Made by a program: the position numbers and the translations under genes
Source of the DNA: an uncultured Lachnospiraceae bacterium
GTDB lineage: Bacteria > Bacillota > Clostridia > Lachnospirales > Lachnospiraceae
Direction: 5' to 3'
DNA: 47,899 nt
NCBI GenBank assembly: GCA_947589305.1
Contig: CANQAP010000013.1
Location: 1-47,899 of the forward strand
In this document: one piece after another, positions 27,695 through 36,322 of the stretch
Position numbering within the stretch: position 1 is the first letter of the stretch
Layout of the letters: each line of letters starts with the position of its first letter
Notes under the pieces: generated by a model
Told to the model about the DNA's origin: nothing
The model's database searches: none
What the model saw: only the letters and a program-made list of their open reading frames with translations

Positions 27695-29389
27695 CTACAT
27701 CTGTTCCGGACATCCGATCCCCAGTAATGCAAGAGCATCCCGCAAAGTTTTACGGGTGACTGCAACCAGTTGCAGTCGGGCATTCCGGATGGTATCTTCG
27801 GGTACGTTGATACGGTTGCTGTTATAGAAATGATTAAATGCCTGCGCGACATCGATTGCAAAACGGGAAATCAGGAACGGTTCGTATTTCTCGGCGGCAT
27901 CTAATATCACTTTCGGAAATTTATTAATCGCTTTTAATAATTCCATGGAATCCAGATCGGTCAAAACCGAATAATCAATCTCTGCGGAGGCGTCAAAATC
28001 CGGTACGGCACGCAGCAGACTGGAACACCTTGCGTATGTGTACTGTACATAAGGACCGGTTTCTCCTTCAAAATTTAATATTTTTTCCCACTTAAAGGAA
28101 ACATCTTTGATCCTTTGGTTATAGAGATCGTTAAATATGATAGCGCCGACGCCTACCATGCGCGCAACCTCATCCGGATGTTCTAAGTCCGGATTTTTCT
28201 CTGCAATGACTTCTTTTACTTTGGAAATCGCTTCTAAGAGGATATCTTCCGCATAGATGATATTTCCGTTTCTTGTGGAAAGTTTGGCGCCTTCTAAGCT
28301 GACAAGTCCGTATGGGATATGGACAAGCTGTGTTGCCGCCCAATCGTATCCAAGTAATTCCACGACCTTAAACACCTGAGCAAAATGCAGCTTTTGTTCT
28401 TGACCGGTGACATACAGACATTTTGAGAAATGGTAGGTTTCTTTCCGATAAAATATAGCGGCAAGGTCGCGGGTGGCATAAATGGAGCCGCCGTCTGCCT
28501 TTTTGATGATGCAAGGCGCCATATCATAATCCGATAGATCCACGATATAAGCCCCTTCGCTTTCCGTCAAGAGATTCGCCTGTTCTAAGCGGTCCACAAC
28601 GTCCTGTGTCTTATCCCGGTAAAAACTTTCTCCGTTGTATGAATCAAATTCAACGCCAAGAAGTTGATAAGCGCGGCGATATTCTATCATGCTGATGTCT
28701 TTAAACCATTGCCAGATGGAAAGGGCATCTTCGTCTCCCTGCTCCATTTTTACAAACCATGCCCGTGCCTCTTCAATCAGGGTATCGTCTGTTTCCGCTT
28801 CGGTATGAAATTTCACATATAAGTCCATTAATTCAGCGATGCCGCGTTGTTCTACGGCTTCTTTGGATCCCCATTTTTTGTATGCGACAATGAGTTTTCC
28901 GAATTGGGTTCCCCAGTCGCCCAGATGATTGATCCGATGCACGGTATATCCTAATTTACTGAAAATCTTATATAAGGAATTACCGATGATCGTTGTCCGG
29001 AGATGTCCGACATGAAAATTCTTGGCAACATTCGGAGAGGAATAATCAATGCAAATGGATTGTCCGTTACCGATATCGGATGAACCGAAATTTTCCTGTT
29101 TGGCAGCCTGAAGCATGGATTTTACAAAGATATCTTTTTTTATGAAAAAATTACAATAGGCACCCTGTATCTGTATGTGGTCGATAAAATCCAAAGAACC
29201 GGATATCGCGGTTTTTAAGTCCTCTGCGATCAGGTTTGGCGCTTTTTTCATGGTCTTTGCCAAACGGAAACAAGGAAACGCGTAGTCGCCAAGCTCCGGC
29301 TTCGGTGGCACTTCCAAAAGGGAAAGGATATCTTCGGTCGATAATCCTTCTACGTTCTTTGAAATAATGGATGCGATTTGTTCTTTCAT
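27695..29389 (-). CDS. argS: Arginyl-tRNA synthetase
   Basis: The 564-residue class I synthetase attaches arginine to tRNA-Arg. An N-terminal Arg-tRNA-binding domain is followed by the HIGH motif as HVGHLRTTIIGNS. The KMSKS region is degenerate (GAKLSTRNGN), as is common in ArgS. A DALR-type anticodon-binding domain ends the protein. AAAGGA lies 11 bases before the ATG. No T-box leader is visible in the 74-base upstream gap, which is mostly taken up by the preceding gene's 3' end. Confidence 0.97.
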   Translation of the reverse strand: MKEQIASIISKNVEGLSTEDILSLLEVPPKPELGDYAFPCFRLAKTMKKAPNLIAEDLKTAISGSLDFIDHIQIQGAYCNFFIKKDIFVKSMLQAAKQENFGSSDIGNGQSICIDYSSPNVAKNFHVGHLRTTIIGNSLYKIFSKLGYTVHRINHLGDWGTQFGKLIVAYKKWGSKEAVEQRGIAELMDLYVKFHTEAETDDTLIEEARAWFVKMEQGDEDALSIWQWFKDISMIEYRRAYQLLGVEFDSYNGESFYRDKTQDVVDRLEQANLLTESEGAYIVDLSDYDMAPCIIKKADGGSIYATRDLAAIFYRKETYHFSKCLYVTGQEQKLHFAQVFKVVELLGYDWAATQLVHIPYGLVSLEGAKLSTRNGNIIYAEDILLEAISKVKEVIAEKNPDLEHPDEVARMVGVGAIIFNDLYNQRIKDVSFKWEKILNFEGETGPYVQYTYARCSSLLRAVPDFDASAEIDYSVLTDLDSMELLKAINKFPKVILDAAEKYEPFLISRFAIDVAQAFNHFYNSNRINVPEDTIRNARLQLVAVTRKTLRDALALLGIGCPEQM

Positions 29390-29463
29390 GGGGTAAGAAT
29401 CCTTTCATGTATATTCTGTAAATCTTTCAGTCGGGAAAAGCCGTTTGGCGGTTGCCGCCGGTT

Positions 29464-30693
29464 TCAGGATGCAGGATCATCGACTAAACGGATCGGAAGT
29501 GAGAACCGTACATTGGTACCGCTTATGATATCTCCGTCGATCTGAACTTTTCCGTCAAGTAAATGTACAATCTCATGCAGGCGATGCAATCCGCTGTGCC
29601 AAGGACTGCCGGAGAGATAATCCGCAGGAATGCCGACGCCGTTGTCATTGACATAGATATCGATCATGCGACTGTTAATGTATATCTTGATCAGTATCTT
29701 ATTGGCATTCGAGTAATAGAAAATGTTATCCATGACATCCCGCAGTAATTGGACAACGGTGATGGTGATGATAGGCAGCACGCGCATATCGTAATCCGTA
29801 CAGTCCACGGACGCATTGACCGTACAGTCCGGATACTGCTGGCGGTAGCTTTGCACACAATCGTCAATAGCCAGCCAGATCGGGCGGGTCGTATTTGCGT
29901 TATGATCCAGTTCCTCTATGATCTGGTCGGCGGCATGCAATAACCGCTCGTTAGAATCCTGAAGTTCCTGAAGGGTCAGTCTGGCTCTGGTCGGATCCGA
30001 CTGGAGCAGCCATTTGAGAACCTCGAGTTTATTCTGATTTGCTTCAATATTTTGCTGCACCAAGGTGCGTATCCGTTCCGCCGTCTGGGATTTGTCAAAC
30101 TCGTGAAACATTAAGATACGGGCGGCATGTAATACGTTATCGTCTTCTTTCGTTTCATCGCGGGAAGGCTCCGCCGCTTGTTTTACCGGCGCGGTTTCCT
30201 CTGGCTGCGGTAGGTTTTGATATAGAGATGCCAAACATTGATTGGAATGTTCCAAATCCGTAATATGATTTCGGATGGTGATCAGTTCCTCATCCAAAGA
30301 CTGAATGGTTTTTGTCAGAGAAATACGGACTTCCTGTAATTCGTCTAACTGCGTCTGTATTGCCTGCCCTTTCCCTTTGTTTGCAGAAGTAGACGGCAGG
30401 GGAGAAAAAATATTCCGGCTGTTATCGGAGCGGAACGAGTAAATATCCTTGGTCTTTTGCAGTTCTTCAATTTTCACGTCCAATTCAAACAGTTCGGATT
30501 TTAAGTTTTGAATCTGTTCCGATTGTGTAATGTATGCCGAACGGAAATAATTCAGGATGTTCCAGTTGGTGGTACGGAGCATATTTAACTGATCATCCAT
30601 CGAAAGGATATCGGTCTCCTGCGCCGGTTCGCTTGACGCTTCGGCAGACGGAGAAACCGGTTCTTCTATCATATGAAGTTGTTGTGCGTTCAT
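29464..30693 (-). CDS. Cytosolic histidine-kinase-like ATPase lacking an obvious phospho-histidine
   Basis: The 409-residue protein has no membrane segment. Residues about 55-155 are predicted coiled coil. A four-helix DHp-like segment (205-262) begins AERIRTLVQQNIEANQNKL, resembling the HisKA_3 ERxR pattern but with Q/N where the ELHD histidine should be. A HATPase domain follows: N-box RDVMDNIFYYS (318-328), G1 DNGVGIP (350-356), G2 GLHRLHE and G3 SGTNVRFSLP. It may sense and control a partner without classical phosphotransfer. No response regulator gene is adjacent. AGGAGG precedes the ATG. Confidence 0.75.
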   Translation of the reverse strand: MNAQQLHMIEEPVSPSAEASSEPAQETDILSMDDQLNMLRTTNWNILNYFRSAYITQSEQIQNLKSELFELDVKIEELQKTKDIYSFRSDNSRNIFSPLPSTSANKGKGQAIQTQLDELQEVRISLTKTIQSLDEELITIRNHITDLEHSNQCLASLYQNLPQPEETAPVKQAAEPSRDETKEDDNVLHAARILMFHEFDKSQTAERIRTLVQQNIEANQNKLEVLKWLLQSDPTRARLTLQELQDSNERLLHAADQIIEELDHNANTTRPIWLAIDDCVQSYRQQYPDCTVNASVDCTDYDMRVLPIITITVVQLLRDVMDNIFYYSNANKILIKIYINSRMIDIYVNDNGVGIPADYLSGSPWHSGLHRLHEIVHLLDGKVQIDGDIISGTNVRFSLPIRLVDDPAS

Positions 30694-30757
30694 GTGATCT
30701 ACCTCCTGTCAGTCCCGTTGCGATCGGATAGGGTAAGTCAAACAAAGATTGTTTCAT

Positions 30758-32191
30758 TTAAAAGTGCAAGGTGTTTGATTTATTGCGTCTTTTTAAATAA
30801 CGATATCGTTTTGTTTTCATTCTGGAAATGATAAATAAAACAAATACGACAAGTATAATGCCCGATATTGCGACGATAAATGTGATATTTATTCGCTTTT
30901 TTTGTTCTTCCGGCGGGATGCCCCAGCGAAGAATCTCTCCGTTCACGATCATGCTGTTATAAATGATATCCGATGTTCCGATTTGGTTCCCGTTGTAATA
31001 AACAGCTATGGTGCCGACCACATTATCTTTTAGTGTGTTGTAATACGTCGTTTCCGTAGTCAATGCCGTAGGATCCATGTCTCTTGGCAGCAGTACAACA
31101 AGGTCGTTATTGACCGAGAGGTTCAGGGTATCATGATCTAATCCGTGATAAAAGTTGTTCAGAATATAATCGGAATGATTGGTCGTATTCGGATCAAACC
31201 CCTGAAGCGGATAAGCATACGTGTAGTTGTTAAAGTAGTATTCATACAGGGCGGCAGAATCGGTATAACAATTTGCCGCGCCGTCACAGTCCATCATGAC
31301 GCAGATGAATTCCATGCCGTTTTTTTTCGCATATGTCACGAGCGTATTCTGTGCCTGATCCGTATATCCGGTTTTTCCGCCTTCCAACGGCTCATAGTAA
31401 TATACACTGGAAGGATAGAGCATTTTCAACTGGTGCCATAAATCCCGCGGCTCGTCTTTTAAATTCGTTGGCGGAATCTGATAGTAGATCGTTTCATCAA
31501 TGGTGCGGAAGATAGGATTTTCTATAGCCGCACGGGTGATCAGAGCCATATCGTAAGCGGTGGTATAATGGTTGTCGTCATGGAGACCATGCGGATTGGT
31601 AAAATGGGTATCCTGACAACCCAAGGACGCCGCTTTTTCATTCATCATATCTGCAAATGCGTCCACCGAGCCGGCGACATGTTCCGCCATGCCCCATGCG
31701 GCTTCGTTTGCGGACTGAAGTAAGATTCCGTAAAAACACTGCTCGGCAGTGATCTGTTCACCGACATCCAAGGCGATGTGGTTGCTGTCGCGTTCAATTC
31801 CCCAGATGGCGTCTTCGGAAAAGGTGATCGTATCTGTCAGATTGACATGCTCCAGTGCGACCAGACAGGTCATGACCTTGGTGATACTGGCAGGATAGCA
31901 ACGGGTGTGTTCGTTTTTCCCGTATAGCATAGTGCCGGTCTGGGCATCTATGAGAATCGCTGAATTGGCTGTAATAGCAGGAGCATTCGGATCGCTGATA
32001 ACAGCTTCCGTCGTGGTTTGCGTTGTATCTGCCTCTGTATCAGCGGCAGCATCCGTGGAAGCCCCTTCATCAGTAGAGGCATTCATATCCTCTGCAGATA
32101 CCGGAACCGGTCCGGAGCCTGCGATCACAGAGGTGAAGGTCAACATGCAGCCTAAAAAAACGGATAATAGTTTATGTTTATATTTATTCAA
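30758..32191 (-). CDS. D-alanyl-D-alanine carboxypeptidase (DacA/DacF type)
   Basis: The 477-residue exported penicillin-binding protein trims the terminal D-Ala of peptidoglycan stem peptides. A signal sequence covers residues about 1-33, then a Thr/Ala/Asp-rich linker. The S11 peptidase motifs are S102-I-T-K105, S160-A-N162 and K273-T-G275. A C-terminal hydrophobic anchor (about 436-460) is followed by a very basic tail, so it is membrane-held at both synthesis and maturity. The start codon is TTG at 32191, six bases after GGAGG. Transcription is divergent from trmB. Confidence 0.93.
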   Translation of the reverse strand: MNKYKHKLLSVFLGCMLTFTSVIAGSGPVPVSAEDMNASTDEGASTDAAADTEADTTQTTTEAVISDPNAPAITANSAILIDAQTGTMLYGKNEHTRCYPASITKVMTCLVALEHVNLTDTITFSEDAIWGIERDSNHIALDVGEQITAEQCFYGILLQSANEAAWGMAEHVAGSVDAFADMMNEKAASLGCQDTHFTNPHGLHDDNHYTTAYDMALITRAAIENPIFRTIDETIYYQIPPTNLKDEPRDLWHQLKMLYPSSVYYYEPLEGGKTGYTDQAQNTLVTYAKKNGMEFICVMMDCDGAANCYTDSAALYEYYFNNYTYAYPLQGFDPNTTNHSDYILNNFYHGLDHDTLNLSVNNDLVVLLPRDMDPTALTTETTYYNTLKDNVVGTIAVYYNGNQIGTSDIIYNSMIVNGEILRWGIPPEEQKKRINITFIVAISGIILVVFVLFIISRMKTKRYRYLKRRNKSNTLHF

Positions 32192-32232
32192 GATTTGCCT
32201 CCGAAATACATACTTATATACCCTTCTATTCT

Positions 32233-32261
32233 ATTATAGAAGGATAAATTAGTCAATGCAA
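32233..32261 (-). promoter_or_regulatory. Promoter of the D,D-carboxypeptidase gene
   Basis: On the minus strand, TTGCAT (32256-32261), 17 bases and a perfect TATAAT (32233-32238). An 8-bp inverted repeat CCTTCTAT/ATAGAAGG (32222-32243) overlaps the -10 box and could be an operator. Confidence 0.65.
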
Positions 32262-32328
32262 ACCCTTGCTATTTCAAAAGGGTTGTGACATACTAAACCC
32301 ATATATACGAAAATACGAGGAAGGAACC

Positions 32329-32991
32329 ATGCGATTACGAAATATCAGGGGGGCAAGGGAAACGATTGCCGCCAGTGAATTTGTCATAAAGCAGGAAACG
32401 GAATATAAAGGCAGATGGAACGAATTGTTTGGCAATCAAAATCCGATCCATATCGAGATCGGAATGGGAAAAGGGAAGTTTCTGACCACATTAGCCCAAC
32501 AGAATCCAACGATCAATTATATCGGTATTGAAAAATATTCCAGCGTATTGATCCGGGCGGTGGCAAAACAGGAAGAACTTACCCTGCCAAACCTTTTGTT
32601 TATCCGGATGGAAGCAGAGTATCTTGCGGATGTGTTTGCACACAACGAAGTTGCACGGATCTATTTGAATTTTTCTGATCCGTGGCCAAAGGACCGGCAT
32701 GCGAAACGACGGCTGACTTCCAAGGATTTTTTGGATCGCTATCATCAGATTTTACTGCCGGAAGGAGAAGTGATCTTTAAAACGGACAATCGGGAATTGT
32801 TTGATTATTCGATGGAGCAGGTTCCGGAAGCCGGTTGGAAATTAGTCAACTACACATATGACTTACATGAAAGTGAATTTGTGGAAGGAAACGTCATGAC
32901 GGAATACGAAGAGAAATTCGTAGCGGAAGGACATCCGATCTGCCGTTTGACAGCGGTTCGGGACTGTCCGGAAAAACAGAATGCAGAATAG
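32329..32991 (+). CDS. trmB: tRNA (guanine-N7-)-methyltransferase
   Basis: The 220-residue SAM enzyme makes m7G46 in tRNA variable loops. Visible motifs are IHIEIGMGKGKFLTTLAQ (SAM loop), YIGIEKYSSVLIRAV and the family hallmark NFSDPWPKDRHAKRRL. The start at 32329 (MRLRNIRG) follows AGGAAGGA; the longer frame to 32266 has no ribosome site. Confidence 0.97.
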   Translation: MRLRNIRGARETIAASEFVIKQETEYKGRWNELFGNQNPIHIEIGMGKGKFLTTLAQQNPTINYIGIEKYSSVLIRAVAKQEELTLPNLLFIRMEAEYLADVFAHNEVARIYLNFSDPWPKDRHAKRRLTSKDFLDRYHQILLPEGEVIFKTDNRELFDYSMEQVPEAGWKLVNYTYDLHESEFVEGNVMTEYEEKFVAEGHPICRLTAVRDCPEKQNAE

Positions 32992-33066
32992 TTTCTCGAA
33001 AAACGGGTATACTGGTAAATAACTGCAAAAAATGTACCGTTCCCTGTTAAAAAATGTAAAAAGTGC

Positions 33067-33095
33067 TTGCAATTTAAAAATGAGTAGTTTATAAT
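33067..33095 (+). promoter_or_regulatory. Promoter of tRNA-Lys
   Basis: TTGCAA (33067-33072), a 17-base spacer and a perfect TATAAT (33090-33095) lie 57 bases upstream of the tRNA. Confidence 0.75.
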
Positions 33096-33152
33096 CATTT
33101 TTGCGTTGTGATTGTAAGAGGTATGTAAGAAAATCACGATCGCAGAATAATC

Positions 33153-33225
33153 GCGCTTCTAGCTCATTTGGTAGAGCACCTGACTCTTAATCAGGGTGTG
33201 CGGGGTTCGAGCCCCCGGAGGCGCA
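33153..33225 (+). tRNA. tRNA-Lys (anticodon CTT)
   Basis: The acceptor stem GCGCTTC/GAGGCGC contains one G-U pair. The anticodon stem CTGA/TCAG holds loop CTCTTAA with CTT at 33186-33188, reading AAG. The T arm is GGGGTTCGAGCCCCC, and the discriminator is A at 33225. CCA is not encoded. Confidence 0.95.
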
Positions 33226-33251
33226 CGAAAAGGTCCTAGTTTGACAGACGT

Positions 33252-33282
33252 AAGAGCTGTTGGGTTGGGGCTTTTATTTTTT
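33252..33282 (+). terminator. Putative terminator after tRNA-Lys
   Basis: AAGAGCT (33252-33258) can pair with GGCTTTT (33269-33275), including two wobble pairs, followed by ATTTTTT. The stem is weak but the position, 27 bases after the tRNA, is right. Confidence 0.4.
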
Positions 33283-33410
33283 AAATCGTTTTGGTGCCGT
33301 CTATGGAGATAGGGATTGAGTTGCTTTTCCATTTATGATATGGTGATGATAGATGCAGGAATCCGGAATGGATTTCTGCCGGAAGGATAGAAGTGAAGGA
33401 GGCATCTATA

Positions 33411-34544
33411 ATGGAACATTTTTTAGGCGAAACGGTTCCGAAGCTGGGTTTTGGTCTGATGCGGCTGCCCAAAAAAGGCTTGGGGAAAATTGATATGGAA
33501 CAGACCAAGAAAATGGTTGATCTGTTCATGGACGCGGGATTGAATTATTTTGATACGGCTTATGTATATGATGCCGGAGCTTCGGAACGGGCGGCGAAAG
33601 AGGCATTGGTGGACCGGTATCCGAGAGACAGTTTCCTGCTCGCAACCAAGCTGTGTGCATGGATGGGCGCCCATAATGAAAAGACGGCAAAGCAGCAGTT
33701 TTATACCAGTTTGGAACGTACTGGCGCAGGTTATTTTGACTTTTATCTGTTACATGCGCTACAGAATCTAAATTATAAATTGTATGATAAATATCATATC
33801 TGGGATTTTGTTCAGGAGCAGAAAGAAAAAGGGCTGATCAGGCACTGGGGATTTTCGTTCCATGCGACGCCGGATCTATTAGACAGATTGCTGACGGATC
33901 ATCCGGAGACGGAATTTGTCCAATTACAACTGAACTATGCGGACTGGGAAAATCCGAGCGTGACTGCCAGAGAGAATTATGAAGTGGCAAGAAAACACGG
34001 AAAGTCGATCATCGTTATGGAGCCGGTCAAGGGTGGTACGCTTGCCCGACCGCCGAAGCAGGTACAGAAAGTATTTGATGAAGCCAATCCGGAAATGTCA
34101 TATGCGTCTTGGGCGATTCGTTATGTTGCTTCCTTGGAGGGCATTATCACTGTGTTGTCCGGTATGTCCAATATTGAACAGATGGAAGATAATCTTTCAT
34201 ATATGAAGGATTTTAAGCCGTTAGACAGGCAGGAGCAGGCAACGATCAGAAAGGCACAGGAGGCACTCAATGCGATTAAATCGATACCGTGTACCGCCTG
34301 TCATTATTGTACTGAGGGATGTCCGAAACATATTGCGATTCCGGAGATTTTTTCTGCGCGCAACAAACAGTTGATCTGGGGACAGTTAGAAGAAGGAAGA
34401 TCCGATTATGCGAAAGCGATTGAAGGAACGGGACGTGCATCGGACTGTATCGCATGCGGACAATGCGAGCGGGCGTGTCCGCAACAGTTGCGTGTGATCG
34501 AACATTTGAAAAACTGTGCCGGAATCTTTGATGAAGTAAAATAA
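33411..34544 (+). CDS. Aldo/keto reductase with C-terminal 2x[4Fe-4S] ferredoxin domain
   Basis: The 377-residue protein has an N-terminal aldo/keto reductase barrel with the expected catalytic residues in NYFDTAYVYD (Asp, Tyr), LATKLC (Lys) and YLLHALQN (His). The C-terminal part binds two clusters through CTACHYCTEGCP and CIACGQCERACP. This fusion is common in anaerobes and probably couples ferredoxin-like electron flow to reduction of a carbonyl compound; the substrate is unknown. The ATG at 33411 follows AAGGAGG; a GTG at 33393 overlaps that site and is rejected. Confidence 0.9.
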   Translation: MEHFLGETVPKLGFGLMRLPKKGLGKIDMEQTKKMVDLFMDAGLNYFDTAYVYDAGASERAAKEALVDRYPRDSFLLATKLCAWMGAHNEKTAKQQFYTSLERTGAGYFDFYLLHALQNLNYKLYDKYHIWDFVQEQKEKGLIRHWGFSFHATPDLLDRLLTDHPETEFVQLQLNYADWENPSVTARENYEVARKHGKSIIVMEPVKGGTLARPPKQVQKVFDEANPEMSYASWAIRYVASLEGIITVLSGMSNIEQMEDNLSYMKDFKPLDRQEQATIRKAQEALNAIKSIPCTACHYCTEGCPKHIAIPEIFSARNKQLIWGQLEEGRSDYAKAIEGTGRASDCIACGQCERACPQQLRVIEHLKNCAGIFDEVK

Positions 34545-34555
34545 GGAGAATATAT

Positions 34556-35902
34556 ATGGGTTTTTGTAAAGATTTTATGTGGGGCGCCGCATCGGCTGCC
34601 TATCAGATCGAGGGCGCTTGGAATGAAGATGGAAAAGGACTGAGCGTATGGGATGTCTGTGGAAGAGACAAAAATGTAGTCCTTTATAATGAAACGGGTG
34701 ATGTATCTTGCGATCATTACCACCGTTATAAAGAAGATGTAGCCATTATGAAGGAAATGGGACTGAAATATTATCGGTTTTCCGTCAGTTGGTCCCGTGT
34801 GCTGCCCGAAGGAATCGGTAAAGTCAATGCAAAGGGACTACAGTTTTATTCGAATCTGGTAGATGAATTAAAAGCGAACGGGATTGAGCCGATCGTCTCT
34901 ATCTTTCATTGGGATTATCCGTACGCACTGTACCAGAAGGGCGGATGGATGAATCCGAAATCTTCGGATTGGTTTTTGGAATATACCAAGGTGTTGGTAG
35001 ATGCGTTGTCTGACCGGGTATCCTGCTGGCTTACTATCAATGAGCCGCAGTGCTTTATCGGATGCGGTTATGCGTTTGGCTCTCATGCACCGTTTTTGCA
35101 AGTGGGACGGAAAGATCTGATTACTATGACGCATCATGTATTGTTGTCGCATGGAAAAGCAGTAAAATATATTCGGGAACATGCCAAGACAAAACCGGAA
35201 ATATCATTTGCTCCGATCGCACCGGCATACATACCGGAAAATGATTCCAAAGAGGCGATCGAGGAAGCGAAACGGAAAACGTTTGGAATGGATCAATATG
35301 GATTTCCGTTTAGTCTGACGTGGTGGAGTGATCCGGTGATTCTGGGAAAATATCCGGAAGAAGCCTATGAGCTGTTCGGCGAGGATATGCCGGTGTATAG
35401 TGAGGCAGATATGGAACTGATCAGTCAGCCGTTAGATTTTTACGGTATGAATGTTTATTATTCGGCGGCAAGCCATATGACGGAACGGTATCCGGAAAAT
35501 ATGTGGCAGGGCAGGGCGATGACCGGCATGGACTGGGTGGTTTCTCCGGAGGTCATGTATTGGTCGCCGAAGTTTCTGTATGAGCGGTATGGTTTGCCAA
35601 TCATGATCACGGAAAACGGAATGGCGGGTATGGACTGGATTCATTTGGACGGAAAGGTTCATGATACATACCGGATTGATTTTCTACACCGGTATCTGTT
35701 GGAATATCGGCGGGCAGCAGAGGAAGGAATCCCATTGAAGGGATACATGCACTGGTGTACTACGGATAATTTTGAATGGGCGTTTGGATATAACCGGCGG
35801 TTCGGATTGGTCTATGTGGATTATGCGACGCAGGAACGGATCATAAAGGATTCCGGTTATTGGTATCGGGACGTGATTCGGACGAACGGAGAGATGCTGT
35901 GA
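34556..35902 (+). CDS. GH1 beta-glucosidase
   Basis: The 448-residue glycoside hydrolase family 1 enzyme has no signal peptide and is cytosolic. The acid/base glutamate is in LTINEPQC and the nucleophile in IMITENGMAG. FMWGAASAAYQIEGAWNEDGKG at the N-terminus and HWCTTDNFEWAFGY near the C-terminus are family hallmarks. It would release glucose from beta-glucosides or cellodextrins. No phosphotransferase genes are nearby, so a non-phosphorylated substrate is more likely. It lies 11 bases after the aldo/keto reductase gene, suggesting co-transcription. Confidence 0.93.
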   Translation: MGFCKDFMWGAASAAYQIEGAWNEDGKGLSVWDVCGRDKNVVLYNETGDVSCDHYHRYKEDVAIMKEMGLKYYRFSVSWSRVLPEGIGKVNAKGLQFYSNLVDELKANGIEPIVSIFHWDYPYALYQKGGWMNPKSSDWFLEYTKVLVDALSDRVSCWLTINEPQCFIGCGYAFGSHAPFLQVGRKDLITMTHHVLLSHGKAVKYIREHAKTKPEISFAPIAPAYIPENDSKEAIEEAKRKTFGMDQYGFPFSLTWWSDPVILGKYPEEAYELFGEDMPVYSEADMELISQPLDFYGMNVYYSAASHMTERYPENMWQGRAMTGMDWVVSPEVMYWSPKFLYERYGLPIMITENGMAGMDWIHLDGKVHDTYRIDFLHRYLLEYRRAAEEGIPLKGYMHWCTTDNFEWAFGYNRRFGLVYVDYATQERIIKDSGYWYRDVIRTNGEML

Positions 35903-35954
35903 CCGGGAGAATGTGTGCATTTTCATTCCGGTGAGTATTCGTTCTGTTTGGCAG

Positions 35955-36110
35955 TTACGGTGTGCCGGATGCTGGAGCCGAGGTGCCGGTCTTGGATGTC
36001 TCCGCCTCGGTTCCATCTTCGGTCCCGGTCTCCCGTTTCTCTGTCGTGGATGGTTATTCTGCTGTGGTGTCTGTTGAAGCGTTCGCCACAGTGTCATCAG
36101 ATGTAAGATT
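35955..36110 (-). pseudogene. Possible degraded tail of a secreted or surface protein
   Basis: One minus-strand frame reads a Thr/Ser/Glu/Ala-rich stretch: TVANASTDTTAE, an in-frame stop (36054-36056), then 32 more residues such as TEKRETGTEDGTEAETSKTG ending before a stop at 35955. Such composition is typical of linker or tail regions of exported Gram-positive proteins. There is no start or ribosome site upstream. It could also be chance in GC-rich sequence. Confidence 0.3.
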
Positions 36111-36322
36111 TATCTAAAATGACTACCGTTTACAAATATAGACAATATTTTGGAGGGAGGAGATTCCGATTTATCCAATTTCATAAAGCTAAGGTTCAAA
36201 AGATTCTCATAAGCACTTTCAGGAGAAATAAGGAATGATGAAAGTATCAGCAGAAAACATATGTAAAGCATTAAGTATACGGTATATTTTTCCTAAATTT
36301 TATATCACTAATGGAGTCTTTT
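36111..36322. other. Non-coding AT-rich stretch left of the helicase gene
   Basis: Base composition falls sharply here. The only candidate is a 32-codon plus-strand frame starting ATGATG at 36236 (MMKVSAENICKALSIRYIF...), with GGAGAAATAAGGA just before it. Its stop lies inside the helicase 3' end. It may be the truncated 5' end of a gene cut by insertion of the helicase segment. No terminator is clear. Confidence 0.3.

Noticed and set aside
29390..29463. T-box leader or terminator before argS
   Set aside because: The gap is too short for a T-box. A GGCGG/CCGCC hairpin near 29450 is followed only by CTTTTCCC, so it is at most a weak terminator of the upstream gene.
35684..36097. 137-codon Arg/Pro/His-rich minus-strand frame
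   Set aside because: Most of it is antisense to the beta-glucosidase gene and its composition is that of a shadow frame.
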